This document shows, piece after piece, positions 9,934-19,792 of a stretch of DNA of 64,000 bases (the first letter of the stretch is position 1; each line of letters begins with the position of its first letter). The position numbers and the translations under genes were made by a program. The notes under the pieces are model-generated. The model was not told where the DNA came from. It worked only from the letters and a program-made list of their open reading frames with translations, and did no database searches. Origin of the DNA: Pectobacterium fontis. Lineage in GTDB: Bacteria > Pseudomonadota > Gammaproteobacteria > Enterobacterales > Enterobacteriaceae. Where the stretch lies: contig NZ_JSXC01000038.1 of the NCBI RefSeq assembly GCF_000803215.1, forward strand, positions 62,001 through 126,000, read 5' to 3'.

Positions 9934-12900
9934 CAGATGATCTCCAGCAGAGCCTGTAACGGATGGCGTAACGGGCTACCTTCCATACGTTTTACCTGGC
10001 TACGGCACGAATAGCCGGTGGTCAGGCAGCGTTTCTGCGGCAACGTCTGCAACACCTGCTGCCAGGATAGTGCATAGATGCCCTGCGAGTTGGCGAGGTT
10101 TTTGGTTTCATGTCCGTAAGTTCCTGCCATACCGCAGCACCCGACGCTGATATTCTCCAGTTTGGCACCAAAACGCGCGAAGATATCCGCCCACTGTTTC
10201 GTGCTGGCTGGTAGCGCCGTGGTTTCCGTACAGTGACCGAGCAGATACCAGGACTCGCCAGTGGCAGGCGGCGGCGTGTTTGTCATCACCGTTACCAGCC
10301 ATTCATGCACCAGTTGCACCTGAAAATCGCCGCGTTTCTCGCCCAGAATTTCACGGTATTCATCGCGATAGCACAGCACCAGCGCCGGATCGACGCCCAC
10401 CATCGGCATCCCCAGCTTAGCCACACGATTCAGGAAATCGGCCGTCTTCGCCGCCGTTTTGGCAAAACGCTGTAAGAAGCCTTTAATGTGCTGCGCCTTG
10501 CCGTTCGGCGAGAATGGCAACAGCACGGGTTTCAGCTTCAGTTTTTCGATCAGGTGAACGAAATCAGCCACCACCTGCGCATCGTAATAGCTGGTAAACG
10601 GATCCTGTACGATTAATACATACTGCTGGCGCGCCGTTTCCGGCAACTGTTCCAGTTGTTCCAGCGTGGTATTGACGCCGCTATGCCCGGCAAACTGCTG
10701 ACGCAGCGACGGCGATGACAGCAACGGCAGATCCACCATACCGATCTGGCTGCGGCTCAGGTTATTCAGCAGCGGCATTTTCAGGAAGAAGTTAAATGTC
10801 TTCGGGCTGCGCGCCATCAGCGGCGCATAGCTTTCAACGCTGGCGACCAGATAATCGCGTACCGGACGCAGGTAGCGGGTATGGTAAAGTTGCAGAAAAC
10901 GGGAACGGAAGCCGGGCACATCAATCTTGATCGGGCACTGCGTTGAACAGGCTTTACACGCCAGACAGCCGGACATTGCCTCTTTCACTTCGTGCGAGAA
11001 ATCGTAATCCCCCTGTTTAGCCTGCCAGGTATTGCGGGTCTTCTGGATAAACGCACGCAGGCTCAACTTCTGCTGCGGCAAGGCTTTCTCCAGCGCGACG
11101 GGATCGACCCCCTGCTCCGCCAGCAAACGTAGCCATTCGCGCACCAGCGTCGCACGCCCTTTCGGCGAATGGATACGGTTGCCGCTGATTTTCATCGATG
11201 GACACATGGGGCTACGGGCATCAAAGTTAAAACACAGCCCGTTGCCGTTGCATTCCATCGCGCCACGGAACGCAGTACGCACCGTCAGTGGGATCGTGCG
11301 ATCGAACGTGCCGCGTTTAACCGCATCGACTTTCATCATCGGCGCATCGACATCCAGCGGCGCACAAATTTTACCGGGATTCAGCCGGTTATCCGGGTCG
11401 AACGCCGCCTTGATGCGACGCAGTTCAGCATACAACTCCGGTCCAAAGAATTCAGGGCTGTATTCGGCGCGGAAACCTTTACCATGTTCCCCCCACAGCA
11501 GACCGCCATATTTGGCCGTCAGTGCCACAATCTGGTCGGAAAGCTGCTTCATCAGCATTTCCTGCTGCGGGTCGCACATGTCCAACGCCGGACGAACGTG
11601 CAGCACCCCGGCGTCCACATGACCAAACATGCCATAGGTCAGATTGTGGCTGTCCAGCAGTGCGCGAAACTCTTCAATATAATCCGCCAGATGCTGTGGC
11701 GGCACGCAGGTGTCTTCCGCAAACGGAATCGGTTTCGCCAACCCTTTGCTATTGCCCAGCAGCCCGACCGCTTTCTTGCGCATCGCGTAAATACGTTCGA
11801 TTCCGGCCAGATCGTTACAGGTTTGATAGCCAATCACCCCGCTTTCTCCGTTAGCCAGCAGCGTATCCAGCCGCTGACAGAGCGCATCGACCTGTCCGTT
11901 TATCAGCGTTTCATCATCACCCGCAAATTCAACGATATTTAAACCGAGCATTTCCTGATTAGGTACATCGGTAATCAGTTCGCTAACGGAATGCCAGACG
12001 ATATCTTCACGGGCAAGGTTTAATACTTTAGAGTCCACGGTTTCGACGGATAGGGCTTTGGCCTCGACCATGAACGGCGCATTGCGCAGCGCTGAATTGA
12101 AAGAATCGTACTTGATATTGACCAGGCGACGGCTCTTCGGCAAGGGCGTGATATCGAGCTTCGCTTCGGTGATAAATGCCAGTGTGCCTTCAGCGCCGGT
12201 CAGAATTCGCGTCAGGTCAAAGGTGCGGAGATCGTCACTGAATACGTGACGCAGGTCATACCCCGTCAGAAAGCGATTCAGTTTGGGGAATTTGTCGATA
12301 ATTAACGAACGCTGTTCACGACAGCGGTGCAACACCGTATGGTAAATGCGGCCGATGGGCGAATCTTCTTCCGCCAGTTGCTCCGCCAGTTCTACCGACA
12401 TCGCCTGCGTGTCCAGCATGTCGCCGCCCAGCAGTACCGCACGCAGCCCCAGCACATGGTCTGAGGTTTTACCGTACACCAGCGAGCCTTGCCCGGAAGC
12501 ATCGGTATTGATCATGCCACCCAGCGTCGCTCGGTTACTGGTCGACAGCTCTGGCGCGAAGAAATAACCATAAGGCTTAAGGTACTGGTTAAGCTGATCT
12601 TTAATCACGCCAGCCTCGACGCGCACCCAGCCCTGTTCTGGATTGATTTCCAGAATACGGTTCATATAACGCGACATATCGACCACGATGCCGCGGTTCA
12701 GCGCCTGTCCGTTCGTTCCTGTGCCGCCACCGCGTGGGGTGAAGGTCAGCGCCGAAAAACGCGCCTCGCCCGCCAGCCGCGAGAGGATAGCCACATCAGC
12801 GGTTGAACGGGGGAACACCACCGCATCCGGCAGAAGCTGATAAATACTGTTATCCGTTGCCATCGTCAGACGATCGGCATAGTTGGTCGCCGTATCGCCC

Positions 12901-12983
12901 GTGAATCCATTTTTCTTCAATGCTTCCAGAAAATTAAGCACCGGCTGAACCAGCCCGGGAGATTGTGTGATCTGTGGGATCAT
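9933..12983 (-). CDS. ydiJ: FAD/Fe-S oxidoreductase YdiJ (D-2-hydroxyglutarate dehydrogenase family)
   Basis: Large flavoprotein that joins a glycolate-oxidase-like FAD part to Fe-S domains; the E. coli protein has been reported to oxidise D-2-hydroxyglutarate. An FAD-binding PCMH domain lies in the first 300 residues ([15 protein letters not shown]), then a FAD-linked oxidase C-terminal domain ([16 protein letters not shown]). A ferredoxin motif [14 protein letters not shown] follows at about 660, with CCG-type cysteine motifs near the end ([13 protein letters not shown]). The start MIPQITQS (12983) gives 1016 residues, matching E. coli at about 1018. The open frame extends 45 codons further upstream, without family similarity. 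Confidence 0.93.
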   Translation of the reverse strand: MIPQITQSPGLVQPVLNFLEALKKNGFTGDTATNYADRLTMATDNSIYQLLPDAVVFPRSTADVAILSRLAGEARFSALTFTPRGGGTGTNGQALNRGIVVDMSRYMNRILEINPEQGWVRVEAGVIKDQLNQYLKPYGYFFAPELSTSNRATLGGMINTDASGQGSLVYGKTSDHVLGLRAVLLGGDMLDTQAMSVELAEQLAEEDSPIGRIYHTVLHRCREQRSLIIDKFPKLNRFLTGYDLRHVFSDDLRTFDLTRILTGAEGTLAFITEAKLDITPLPKSRRLVNIKYDSFNSALRNAPFMVEAKALSVETVDSKVLNLAREDIVWHSVSELITDVPNQEMLGLNIVEFAGDDETLINGQVDALCQRLDTLLANGESGVIGYQTCNDLAGIERIYAMRKKAVGLLGNSKGLAKPIPFAEDTCVPPQHLADYIEEFRALLDSHNLTYGMFGHVDAGVLHVRPALDMCDPQQEMLMKQLSDQIVALTAKYGGLLWGEHGKGFRAEYSPEFFGPELYAELRRIKAAFDPDNRLNPGKICAPLDVDAPMMKVDAVKRGTFDRTIPLTVRTAFRGAMECNGNGLCFNFDARSPMCPSMKISGNRIHSPKGRATLVREWLRLLAEQGVDPVALEKALPQQKLSLRAFIQKTRNTWQAKQGDYDFSHEVKEAMSGCLACKACSTQCPIKIDVPGFRSRFLQLYHTRYLRPVRDYLVASVESYAPLMARSPKTFNFFLKMPLLNNLSRSQIGMVDLPLLSSPSLRQQFAGHSGVNTTLEQLEQLPETARQQYVLIVQDPFTSYYDAQVVADFVHLIEKLKLKPVLLPFSPNGKAQHIKGFLQRFAKTAAKTADFLNRVAKLGMPMVGVDPALVLCYRDEYREILGEKRGDFQVQLVHEWLVTVMTNTPPPATGESWYLLGHCTETTALPASTKQWADIFARFGAKLENISVGCCGMAGTYGHETKNLANSQGIYALSWQQVLQTLPQKRCLTTGYSCRSQVKRMEGSPLRHPLQALLEII

Positions 12984-13268
12984 TATCTTTTGACCCTGTC
13001 CGTACATGATGTGTTTGCCAATATGTCGTGAAATACCTGCGATAGCCGCCCTTTCATCGGGGACATCACGTTTTATCACATTTCGCAATCGTGTGCGCTC
13101 CCGGATCGGCAAAAACATGCAGCATCTTGATTAACGGTCGTTTCGCCAACAAAATGTTCAATAGGCTGTCAAAACCCCCGAAAATATCTCATGATGACAG
13201 GGTAAGTCGATCCGTTCATCCACACCCCCCATCATCAGCTTTTTCTTTTGCTATTGAGGAACGATTCG

Positions 13269-14378
13269 TTGAGCAAATATTCTCAACCACCACGACAGGA
13301 TCTGGCCAGAACGCTGTTCAGTCTGGTGTTCATTACCATCATGATTATTGCCTGTTTTTGGGTAGTACAGCCTTTTATTCTGGGATTCGCCTGGGCGTGT
13401 ATGGTGGTCATTGCCACCTGGCCGATGCTGATTAAATTTCAGGCATTGTTATGGGGGCGGCGTTCTCTGGCTGTGCTGGTGATGACGCTTCTGCTGATCC
13501 TGCTATTTATTGTCCCAATTGCCGTGCTTGTCAGTAGTGTGGTGGAAAACAGTTCGGCGCTAATGAGTTGGGGAGCCAAACAGGAAAACTTTTCGCCACC
13601 GACGCTGGAGTGGCTGACATCCATCCCGTTAGTCGGAGAAAAATTGTTCAATAACTGGCAATCACTGCTACAAAGCGGCGGCAGTGGTTTGTTCGCTAAG
13701 GTACAACCCTATTTCGGTAAAACGGCGACCTGGTTAGTGGCACAGGCGGCACATGTCGGGCGCTTTCTCATGCATTGTTCCCTGATGCTTATTTTCAGCG
13801 TCCTCCTGTATTACAAGGGAGAAGCTGTCGCGAAAACCGTGCGGCATTTTGCTATCAGGCTCGGACAAGATCGCGGCGATGCCGCCGTGATCCTGGCAGC
13901 GCAGTCCATTCGCGCTGTCGCGTTGGGCGTCGTCGTAACGGCGATCGTGCAATCAGTATTAGGCGGGCTAGGGCTGGGACTAACAGGGATTCCCTACACG
14001 ACACTGTTAACCGTTGTGATGTTTCTGTGTTGTCTGGCGCAGTTGGGACCGCTTCTGGTACTGATTCCCGCCATTATCTGGCTGTATTGGACAGGCGACA
14101 CTACCTGGGGCACCATCTTGCTGGTCTGGAGCTGCGTGGTTGGAACGATTGATAATGTAATTCGCCCGGTACTCATCCGCATGGGTGCCGATCTTCCCAT
14201 GCTGCTGATTCTTTCCGGCGTGATCGGCGGGTTGTTGGCTTTTGGTATGATCGGGATCTTTATTGGTCCGGTGGTTCTCGCCGTTTCCTATCGTCTTCTG
14301 TTTGCCTGGATGCGCGAAATCCCAGAGCCACAGAGCATCGTCTCCGCTAGTACGTCTAACACATCGGATAAAGAGTAA
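13269..14378 (+). CDS. ydiK: AI-2E family inner membrane transporter YdiK
   Basis: Polytopic inner membrane protein of the AI-2 exporter (PerM/TqsA) family; the substrate of YdiK is not established. 369 residues with about eight hydrophobic segments in the typical layout: pairs at about 15-60 and 65-95, then a C-terminal group from 145. The signature GVIGGLLAFGMIGIFIGPVVLAV is near the end. I place the start at TTG 13269, because GAGGAA lies seven bases upstream; two TTG codons earlier (13248, 13254) have no such site. It diverges from ydiJ and precedes rprA, as in E. coli. Confidence 0.9.
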   Translation: MSKYSQPPRQDLARTLFSLVFITIMIIACFWVVQPFILGFAWACMVVIATWPMLIKFQALLWGRRSLAVLVMTLLLILLFIVPIAVLVSSVVENSSALMSWGAKQENFSPPTLEWLTSIPLVGEKLFNNWQSLLQSGGSGLFAKVQPYFGKTATWLVAQAAHVGRFLMHCSLMLIFSVLLYYKGEAVAKTVRHFAIRLGQDRGDAAVILAAQSIRAVALGVVVTAIVQSVLGGLGLGLTGIPYTTLLTVVMFLCCLAQLGPLLVLIPAIIWLYWTGDTTWGTILLVWSCVVGTIDNVIRPVLIRMGADLPMLLILSGVIGGLLAFGMIGIFIGPVVLAVSYRLLFAWMREIPEPQSIVSASTSNTSDKE

Positions 14379-14630
14379 GAGCGGAAATCACCGTTTTGTC
14401 TTGCCGTGGGCGGTGCGCTGCCCACGCATGTTCTTTGTATTCCCCACTTTCAGCATCGTTGCTTAGCGACGCTTTCTTTCCTTAAAACCCCAATAGGTAA
14501 AAATAGCTAATGATTAGACCTCTATTTGTGGGGATTAGTCCTAAAAATTTTGATATCATTTCTCTAATACATCAATATTATTGACAGTGTGAAAACGCCA
14601 AGCTGTCGATTCTTAAAAGATAATTAACTA

Positions 14631-14645
14631 TTAGGATGATTCTTA
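14631..14645 (-). promoter_or_regulatory. RcsB box of the rprA promoter
   Basis: Read on the minus strand this is TAAGAATCATCCTAA, matching 12 of 14 positions of the RcsAB/RcsB consensus TAAGAATATTCCTA. It lies just upstream of a CATAAT -10 hexamer (14660-14665). RcsB activation of rprA is established in E. coli. Confidence 0.75.
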
Positions 14646-14671
14646 ATGACTGAGTAGGGCATAATCCCTAG

Positions 14672-14790
14672 GATGAATACCGGAGCTAGTATTAACCTAC
14701 TGTATGTCAATGAGGTTTCCTCCTCGTCAGAGTGAGTAACGAATTGCTGTGTGTAGTCTTTGCCCATCCTCTGAGATGGGCATTTTTTTT
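14672..14790 (+). ncRNA. rprA: Small regulatory RNA RprA
   Basis: Hfq-dependent small RNA that opens the rpoS leader and adjusts motility and envelope genes in response to Rcs signalling. The 3' part from 14738 (AACGAATTGCTGTGTGTAG, then TCTTTGCCCATC) is the highly conserved RprA core, ending in the GCCCATC-N6-GATGGGC terminator (14762-14781) with eight T residues. The 5' end is set by the CATAAT hexamer and may be up to 18 bases further downstream. The 5' half differs from E. coli but keeps a hairpin-prone GAGGTTTCCTCCTCGTCAGAG segment. It lies after ydiK, as in E. coli. The gap left of it (14379-14630) shows no gene. Confidence 0.9.
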
Positions 14791-14882
14791 CCTTTTATTG
14801 CACTTCCATTCCATTACGTTTCACCCCTTTTTTGTTACTCTCCTGTCTGCTCACCTTCCGTTCTGTTTTTCAGGAGTTTTTC

Positions 14883-15929
14883 ATGACGCCGCTCGCCGCG
14901 AAGAGATTACTACTCTGTGGCTTATTCAGCCTTTTGACAGCCTGCGATAATCCCGCACCTACGACACAACGCCCTTTGTTGACCATTGAAGGCAAAACAA
15001 TGGGGACGTTTTATAGCGTAAAAATTAGCGGCGACCTCACCGAAGACAAGACGCAATTACAACAGGAAATCGACGCGCTGCTAGAGCAGGCCAATAACGA
15101 TATTTCGACCTACCGTGATAATTCCGTGCTGTCGCGTTTTAATCAGTATCGGGGGATGGATCCGCAACCGATTAGCAATGGTATGGCGGATATCATTCTG
15201 GCCGCGCTGCGTATCGGTAAAGCCACTCACGGCGCGATGGACATCACCGTTGGACCACTGGTTAACCTCTGGGGGTTCGGCCCACAGAAGCAACCCACGC
15301 GAATTCCCAGCCAACAGCAGATCGATGTCGCGCGGCAAAACGTCGGGTTGCGTCACCTGAAACTGATCGGTGACGAAAAAGGCGAATGGATTCAGAAAGA
15401 TCGCCCGGATTTGTATGTCGATCTCTCTACGCTGGGCGAAGGATACGGCGCAGACATTCTCGCACAGCTCATGACGCGTAAAGGGATCACCAACTATCTG
15501 GTTTCCGTCGGTGGTGCGATTTCCAGCCGTGGCGTGAACGCTGAAGGAATACCGTGGCGCGTGGCGATTCAAAAACCGACCGATCAGGAAAATGCAGCAC
15601 AGGCAGCGGTGAATTTGCAGGGATATGCAATCAGCACCTCCGGCAGCTACCGGAATTATTTCGAGCAGGACAGCAAGCGTTATTCTCACGTTATCGATCC
15701 TGAAACGGGCAGGCCGATTACCCATCAGTTGGTGTCTGCCACCGTGATTGCGCCAACCGCGCTGGAAGCCGATGGCTGGGATACCGGTTTGATGGTATTG
15801 GGAACGGAGAAAGCGTTGAAGCTGGCGGAGCAGCAAGGGCTGGCGGTTTATCTGATTACCAAAACGGATAAAGGTTTTAGCGCCGTGATGACGCCACAGT
15901 TTAAATCCTTCCTGATTGCGGCACCGTAA
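14883..15929 (+). CDS. apbE: FAD:protein FMN transferase (ApbE lipoprotein)
   Basis: Periplasm-facing Mg-dependent enzyme that attaches FMN through a phosphodiester bond to threonine of partner proteins (Na+-NQR and Rnf-type subunits). 348 residues. The start at ATG 14883 has AGGAG eight bases upstream. A lipoprotein signal with lipobox LLTAC follows immediately. Core motifs are LTIEGKTMGTFYSVK, DITVGPLVNLWGFGP, DLSTLGEGYGAD, VSVGGAISSRG and YSHVIDPETGRPI. An upstream in-frame start (14832) lacks a ribosome site. This gene is not at this position in E. coli, where ydiL follows rprA. No partner flavoprotein is encoded nearby. Confidence 0.92.
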   Translation: MTPLAAKRLLLCGLFSLLTACDNPAPTTQRPLLTIEGKTMGTFYSVKISGDLTEDKTQLQQEIDALLEQANNDISTYRDNSVLSRFNQYRGMDPQPISNGMADIILAALRIGKATHGAMDITVGPLVNLWGFGPQKQPTRIPSQQQIDVARQNVGLRHLKLIGDEKGEWIQKDRPDLYVDLSTLGEGYGADILAQLMTRKGITNYLVSVGGAISSRGVNAEGIPWRVAIQKPTDQENAAQAAVNLQGYAISTSGSYRNYFEQDSKRYSHVIDPETGRPITHQLVSATVIAPTALEADGWDTGLMVLGTEKALKLAEQQGLAVYLITKTDKGFSAVMTPQFKSFLIAAP

Positions 15930-16052
15930 GAAACGCCACGGTTTATGCAAAACCCATCGTGACAAGCGCGAGATTCACGGGAAATACGGAGCGAGGCATC
16001 CCTGCGGGAACGTCATCTCCATGTTTCCTCGAAAATCTAACATCGTCAGCTA

Positions 16053-16084
16053 CCATGACACCCGGTAATGACCGGGCGTCATGG
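16053..16084. repeat. Strong hairpin between apbE and ppsA
   Basis: CCATGACACCCGG (16053-16065), loop TAATGA, CCGGGCGTCATGG (16072-16084): a 13-bp stem with one mismatch. It sits just beyond the ppsA stop, in the convergent gap. Neither strand has a T-run after it, so it is not a standard intrinsic terminator; it could be a processing or Rho-dependent 3' end. Confidence 0.6.
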
Positions 16085-16099
16085 CATTCACCGTACTGA

Positions 16100-18478
16100 T
16101 TACTTATGCTCAGCCAGATTCAGCCAGGTTTGCACTACGGTATCTGGGTTGAGCGACAGGCTATCAATGCCCTGTTCCATCAGCCAGAGCGCGAAATCTT
16201 CGTGGTCTGACGGCCCCTGCCCACAAATACCGACGTATTTACCTTGTTTCTTAGCCGCCTTGATCGCCATCGATAGCAGCGCTTTTACCGCATCGTTACG
16301 CTCATCAAACAGTGATGACACCACGCCGGAGTCGCGATCCAGCCCCAGTGCCAGTTGCGTCATGTCGTTTGAGCCGATGGAGAAACCATCAAAGTGTTGC
16401 AGGAATTCATCAGCCAACAGTGCGTTAGACGGAATTTCACACATCATGATGATTTTCAGGCCATCTTCGCCACGGCGCAGCCCCTGACTCGCCAGTTCGG
16501 CAATCACCGCTTCCGCTTGCGCCACGGTGCGAACGAAGGGGATCATGATCTCGACATTCTTCAGCCCCATCACGTTACGCACACGTTTGACCGCTTCACA
16601 CTCCAGCGCAAAGCAGGCTTTGAAGTCCGGCGATACGTAGCGACCCGCCCCACGGAAGCCCAGCATCGGGTTTTCCTCTTCTGGCTCATAGCGCTCACCG
16701 CCAACCAAATTGGCGTACTCGTTCGATTTAAAATCGGACAGACGCACAATAACGCGCTTCGGTGCGAATGCCGCTGCCAGCGTCGCGATCCCTTCCACCA
16801 AACGGCCGATGTAGAATTCCACCGGATCGTCGTAGCCCTGCATCAGCGTTTTAATCTCGCGTTGCAGTTCAGGCGTTTGCTGGTCAAACTCCAGCAATGC
16901 ACGCGGGTGTACGCCAATCATACGGTTGATGATGAATTCCAGACGCGCCAAGCCAACGCCATCATTTGGCAGGCAGGCAAAATCAAATGCGCGGTCAGGG
17001 TTCCCCACGTTCATCATAATTTTCAGCGGCAGTGCGGGCATTTCATCAATCTGTGAACTCTTCACGGAGAAGTCCAGCAGGTCCTGATACACATACCCCG
17101 TATCACCTTCGGCGCAGGAGACCGTCACTTTCTGTCCTTTATGCAAACGCTCAGTCGCATCGCCACAGCCAACCACCGCGGGAATGCCCAGCTCGCGGGC
17201 AATAATCGCCGCGTGACAGGTGCGCCCCCCACGATTGGTGACAATCGCCGCCGCCTTCTTCATGATCGGTTCCCAATCCGGGTCGGTCATGTCGGTCACC
17301 AGCACGTCACCCGCGTTGATCAAGTGCATCTCGCTGATGTCCTGAATCACTTTGACTTCACCCGCACCAATGCGGTGGCCGATAGCGCGACCTTCCACCA
17401 GCACCGTGCCGCTGGCTGGCAGGTGGTAACGTTCCATAACCTGACCGTTGGAACGCACGGTTTCCGGGCGAGCCTGCACGATATAGAGTTTACCGGTGTG
17501 GCCATCTTTCGCCCACTCGATGTCCATCGGACGGCCGTAGTGTTTTTCAATCAGCAATGCCTGACGCGCCAGCGCCTGCACTTCATCATCCGTCAGGCTG
17601 AAACGCGCACTTTGCTCTGTCGGCACGTCTTCAATTCGCACCTGCTTGCCATGTTCCTGGCTCGCGGCGTACACCATACGAATTTTTTTCGAACCCATGT
17701 TGCGGCGCACAATCGCAGGCTTGTTGTTCTGCAACGTCGGCTTATGCACATAAAACTCATCCGGGTTCACCGCCCCCTGCACCACCATTTCACCCAAACC
17801 GTATGCCGAGGTGATAAACACCACCTGATCAAAACCAGATTCGGTATCAATGGTAAACATCACGCCTGCGGCAGCCAGATCGGAGCGCACCATGCGCTGC
17901 ACGCCCGCCGACAGCGCCACGCCGCGGTGGTCATACCCTTGATGCACGCGATAGGAGATAGCCCGATCGTTAAACAGCGATGCAAATACGTGCTTCACCG
18001 CAACCATCACGGCATCAATGCCCTGCACATTCAGGAAGGTTTCCTGCTGACCCGCAAAGGACGCATCCGGCATGTCTTCTGCCGTGGCAGAAGAACGCAC
18101 GGCAAATGAAGCGTCTTTTTCGCCATCGGCGAGTTGCTGATAGGCATCACAAATCGCTTTTTCCAGATCCGGCTGGAACGGTGTATCAATAATCCACTGG
18201 CGAATCTGCGCACCGGCGCTCGCCAGTTGGTTCAGGTCGTCAATATCCGTACGATCGAGCAGCTCATAAATGCGCTGGTTAATCCCGCTTTGATTAAGAA
18301 AATCATTAAACGCCTGCGCCGTTGTCGCAAAGCCGTTGGGAACGGCTACGCCCAAGTCTGAAAGGTTGGTGATCATTTCACCCAGAGAGGCATTTTTACC
18401 CCCCACCCTTTCAACATCGTGCATACCGAGCTGGTTATACCAAAGGACATTACGCAAATCAGGGCCGTTATTGGACAT
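16100..18478 (-). CDS. ppsA: Phosphoenolpyruvate synthase
   Basis: Makes phosphoenolpyruvate from pyruvate and ATP (giving AMP and Pi) for gluconeogenesis. 792 residues, as in E. coli. The N-terminal ATP-grasp part includes [21 protein letters not shown]. The phosphohistidine domain has [21 protein letters not shown] at about 410-430. The C-terminal PEP-utilising barrel includes [15 protein letters not shown] and [13 protein letters not shown]. The start [10 protein letters not shown] (18478) has AAGGATT upstream and matches the family. It diverges from ppsR, whose product inactivates and reactivates this enzyme. A Cra box lies upstream. Confidence 0.98.
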   Translation of the reverse strand: MSNNGPDLRNVLWYNQLGMHDVERVGGKNASLGEMITNLSDLGVAVPNGFATTAQAFNDFLNQSGINQRIYELLDRTDIDDLNQLASAGAQIRQWIIDTPFQPDLEKAICDAYQQLADGEKDASFAVRSSATAEDMPDASFAGQQETFLNVQGIDAVMVAVKHVFASLFNDRAISYRVHQGYDHRGVALSAGVQRMVRSDLAAAGVMFTIDTESGFDQVVFITSAYGLGEMVVQGAVNPDEFYVHKPTLQNNKPAIVRRNMGSKKIRMVYAASQEHGKQVRIEDVPTEQSARFSLTDDEVQALARQALLIEKHYGRPMDIEWAKDGHTGKLYIVQARPETVRSNGQVMERYHLPASGTVLVEGRAIGHRIGAGEVKVIQDISEMHLINAGDVLVTDMTDPDWEPIMKKAAAIVTNRGGRTCHAAIIARELGIPAVVGCGDATERLHKGQKVTVSCAEGDTGYVYQDLLDFSVKSSQIDEMPALPLKIMMNVGNPDRAFDFACLPNDGVGLARLEFIINRMIGVHPRALLEFDQQTPELQREIKTLMQGYDDPVEFYIGRLVEGIATLAAAFAPKRVIVRLSDFKSNEYANLVGGERYEPEEENPMLGFRGAGRYVSPDFKACFALECEAVKRVRNVMGLKNVEIMIPFVRTVAQAEAVIAELASQGLRRGEDGLKIIMMCEIPSNALLADEFLQHFDGFSIGSNDMTQLALGLDRDSGVVSSLFDERNDAVKALLSMAIKAAKKQGKYVGICGQGPSDHEDFALWLMEQGIDSLSLNPDTVVQTWLNLAEHK

Positions 18479-18579
18479 CGGAAATAATCCTTTCTGCATA
18501 CAATTAGGGTATGAAAGAGTTCGGTTGAGAATCGCCTCAACACAATCAGGTTAGCATAGCGTTTTGATGAACAGAGACA

Positions 18580-18593
18580 GGTGAATCGATCAA
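18580..18593 (-). promoter_or_regulatory. Cra (FruR) operator of ppsA
   Basis: GGTGAATCGATCAA fits all 14 positions of the Cra consensus RSTGAAWCSNTHHW. Its centre lies about 30 bases upstream of a possible ppsA -10 element (TATGCT, minus strand near 18556), consistent with an activator position. Cra activates ppsA in E. coli. Confidence 0.7.
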
Positions 18594-18742
18594 CCTATGA
18601 AAAAAAACTGATTTCACAGTGAATGATTGCTTAAGTCAGTAAAGATCCAATATCGTAGAAGATTAGCATGCTTTATCATGAAGATAATGAAATAGTGTTT
18701 TAATAAAAGTATTCGCAAAACACAATTTTTGACGAGGTTAAT

Positions 18743-19600
18743 GTGTTCGAGCTGTCGGAAATATCACCAGGGGGCTATGTGGAAAGAAGCGTGTTTTATG
18801 TCTCGGACGGTACTGCCATTACGGCAGAAGTACTCGGTCATGCGGTATTATCCCAGTTTCCCGTGAACACGGTTAGCTATACCTTACCTTTCGTTGAAAG
18901 CGAAGCCCGCGCGAAAGCCGTGTGTGAACAAATCAATACGTTGTATCGGCAAACCGGTGTGCGTCCACTGGTGTTTTACTCCATCGTCACCCCGACCGTA
19001 CGTAATATTATTACCAGCAGCGACGGTTTTTGTCAGGATATCGTGCAGGCGCTGGTTGCGCCTTTACAGGAAGAACTGAAGACGCCGCCGACACCGATAG
19101 CCAACCGTACCCACGGTTTAACCGCCAATAATCTGAGCAAATACGATGCGCGTATCGCCGCTATCGACTACACGCTGGCGCACGATGACGGCATTTCGCT
19201 ACGCAATCTCGATCAGGCACAGGTTATTCTGTTGGGCGTGTCTCGCTGCGGCAAAACGCCAACCAGCCTGTATCTGGCGATGCAATTTGGCATTCGTGCG
19301 GCTAACTACCCTTTTATTGCCGATGATATGGACAACCTACGCCTGCCCGATGCATTGAAACCCTTTCAGCACAAGCTATTCGGGCTCACGATTGATGCTG
19401 AACGTCTGGCGGCTATTCGCGAGGAGCGCCGGGGCAATAGTCGTTATGCTTCCCTGCGCCAGTGCCGCATGGAGCTTAGCGAAGTTGAGGCGCTATTTCG
19501 CAAACACCAGATTAAATATCTTAATACCACCAATTATTCCGTTGAGGAAATTTCCGCCAAAATCATCGACATTCTTGGCATGAGCAGAAGAATGTACTAG
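18743..19600 (+). CDS. ppsR: PEP synthase regulatory protein (bifunctional kinase/pyrophosphorylase)
   Basis: Inactivates PpsA by ADP-dependent threonine phosphorylation and reactivates it by Pi-dependent dephosphorylation. 285 residues, slightly longer than E. coli at its N terminus. Contains the nucleotide-binding loop [11 protein letters not shown] at about residue 160 and the conserved [23 protein letters not shown] near the start. It begins with GTG at 18743, with GAGG five bases upstream; the overlapping ATG at 18741 is out of frame. The last codons (Met-Tyr-stop, ATGTACTAG) overlap a TrpR-operator-like sequence serving aroH. Confidence 0.95.
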   Translation: MFELSEISPGGYVERSVFYVSDGTAITAEVLGHAVLSQFPVNTVSYTLPFVESEARAKAVCEQINTLYRQTGVRPLVFYSIVTPTVRNIITSSDGFCQDIVQALVAPLQEELKTPPTPIANRTHGLTANNLSKYDARIAAIDYTLAHDDGISLRNLDQAQVILLGVSRCGKTPTSLYLAMQFGIRAANYPFIADDMDNLRLPDALKPFQHKLFGLTIDAERLAAIREERRGNSRYASLRQCRMELSEVEALFRKHQIKYLNTTNYSVEEISAKIIDILGMSRRMY

Positions 19601-19605
19601 TACAT
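19592..19605 (+). promoter_or_regulatory. TrpR-operator-like palindrome upstream of aroH
   Basis: ATGTACTAGTACAT is a perfect 14-bp palindrome centred on CTAG. It overlaps the ppsR stop, the same place where the E. coli aroH operator lies. The E. coli operator has two CTAG half-sites; only one is left here, so function is uncertain. Confidence 0.45.
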
Positions 19606-19792
19606 GATAGATTTTTTGATCTAATACGGTTGTAATGTGCGCTATTTCGTTTATTGTGTGCCCCATCACTTCCCGGCATTTCGCCGCTGCGAAGCAACCT
19701 TTTTAGTCGGAAATCTTGTCTGAAAACACCACCATGTCCACGCATTTTCGGTGAAGGCAGATTTTCGGCTTGACCGTATTCAGAGACAAAAC

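Noticed and set aside
11169-11942. 257-residue plus-strand open frame
   Set aside because: Antisense to ydiJ and low-complexity His/Arg/Gln-rich.
15081-15965. 294-residue minus-strand open frame
   Set aside because: Antisense to apbE, which carries all ApbE motifs.
17141-18109. 322-residue open frame on the plus strand
   Set aside because: It is antisense to ppsA, whose protein is conserved over its whole length; the His/Arg-rich translation is typical of a reverse-strand shadow.
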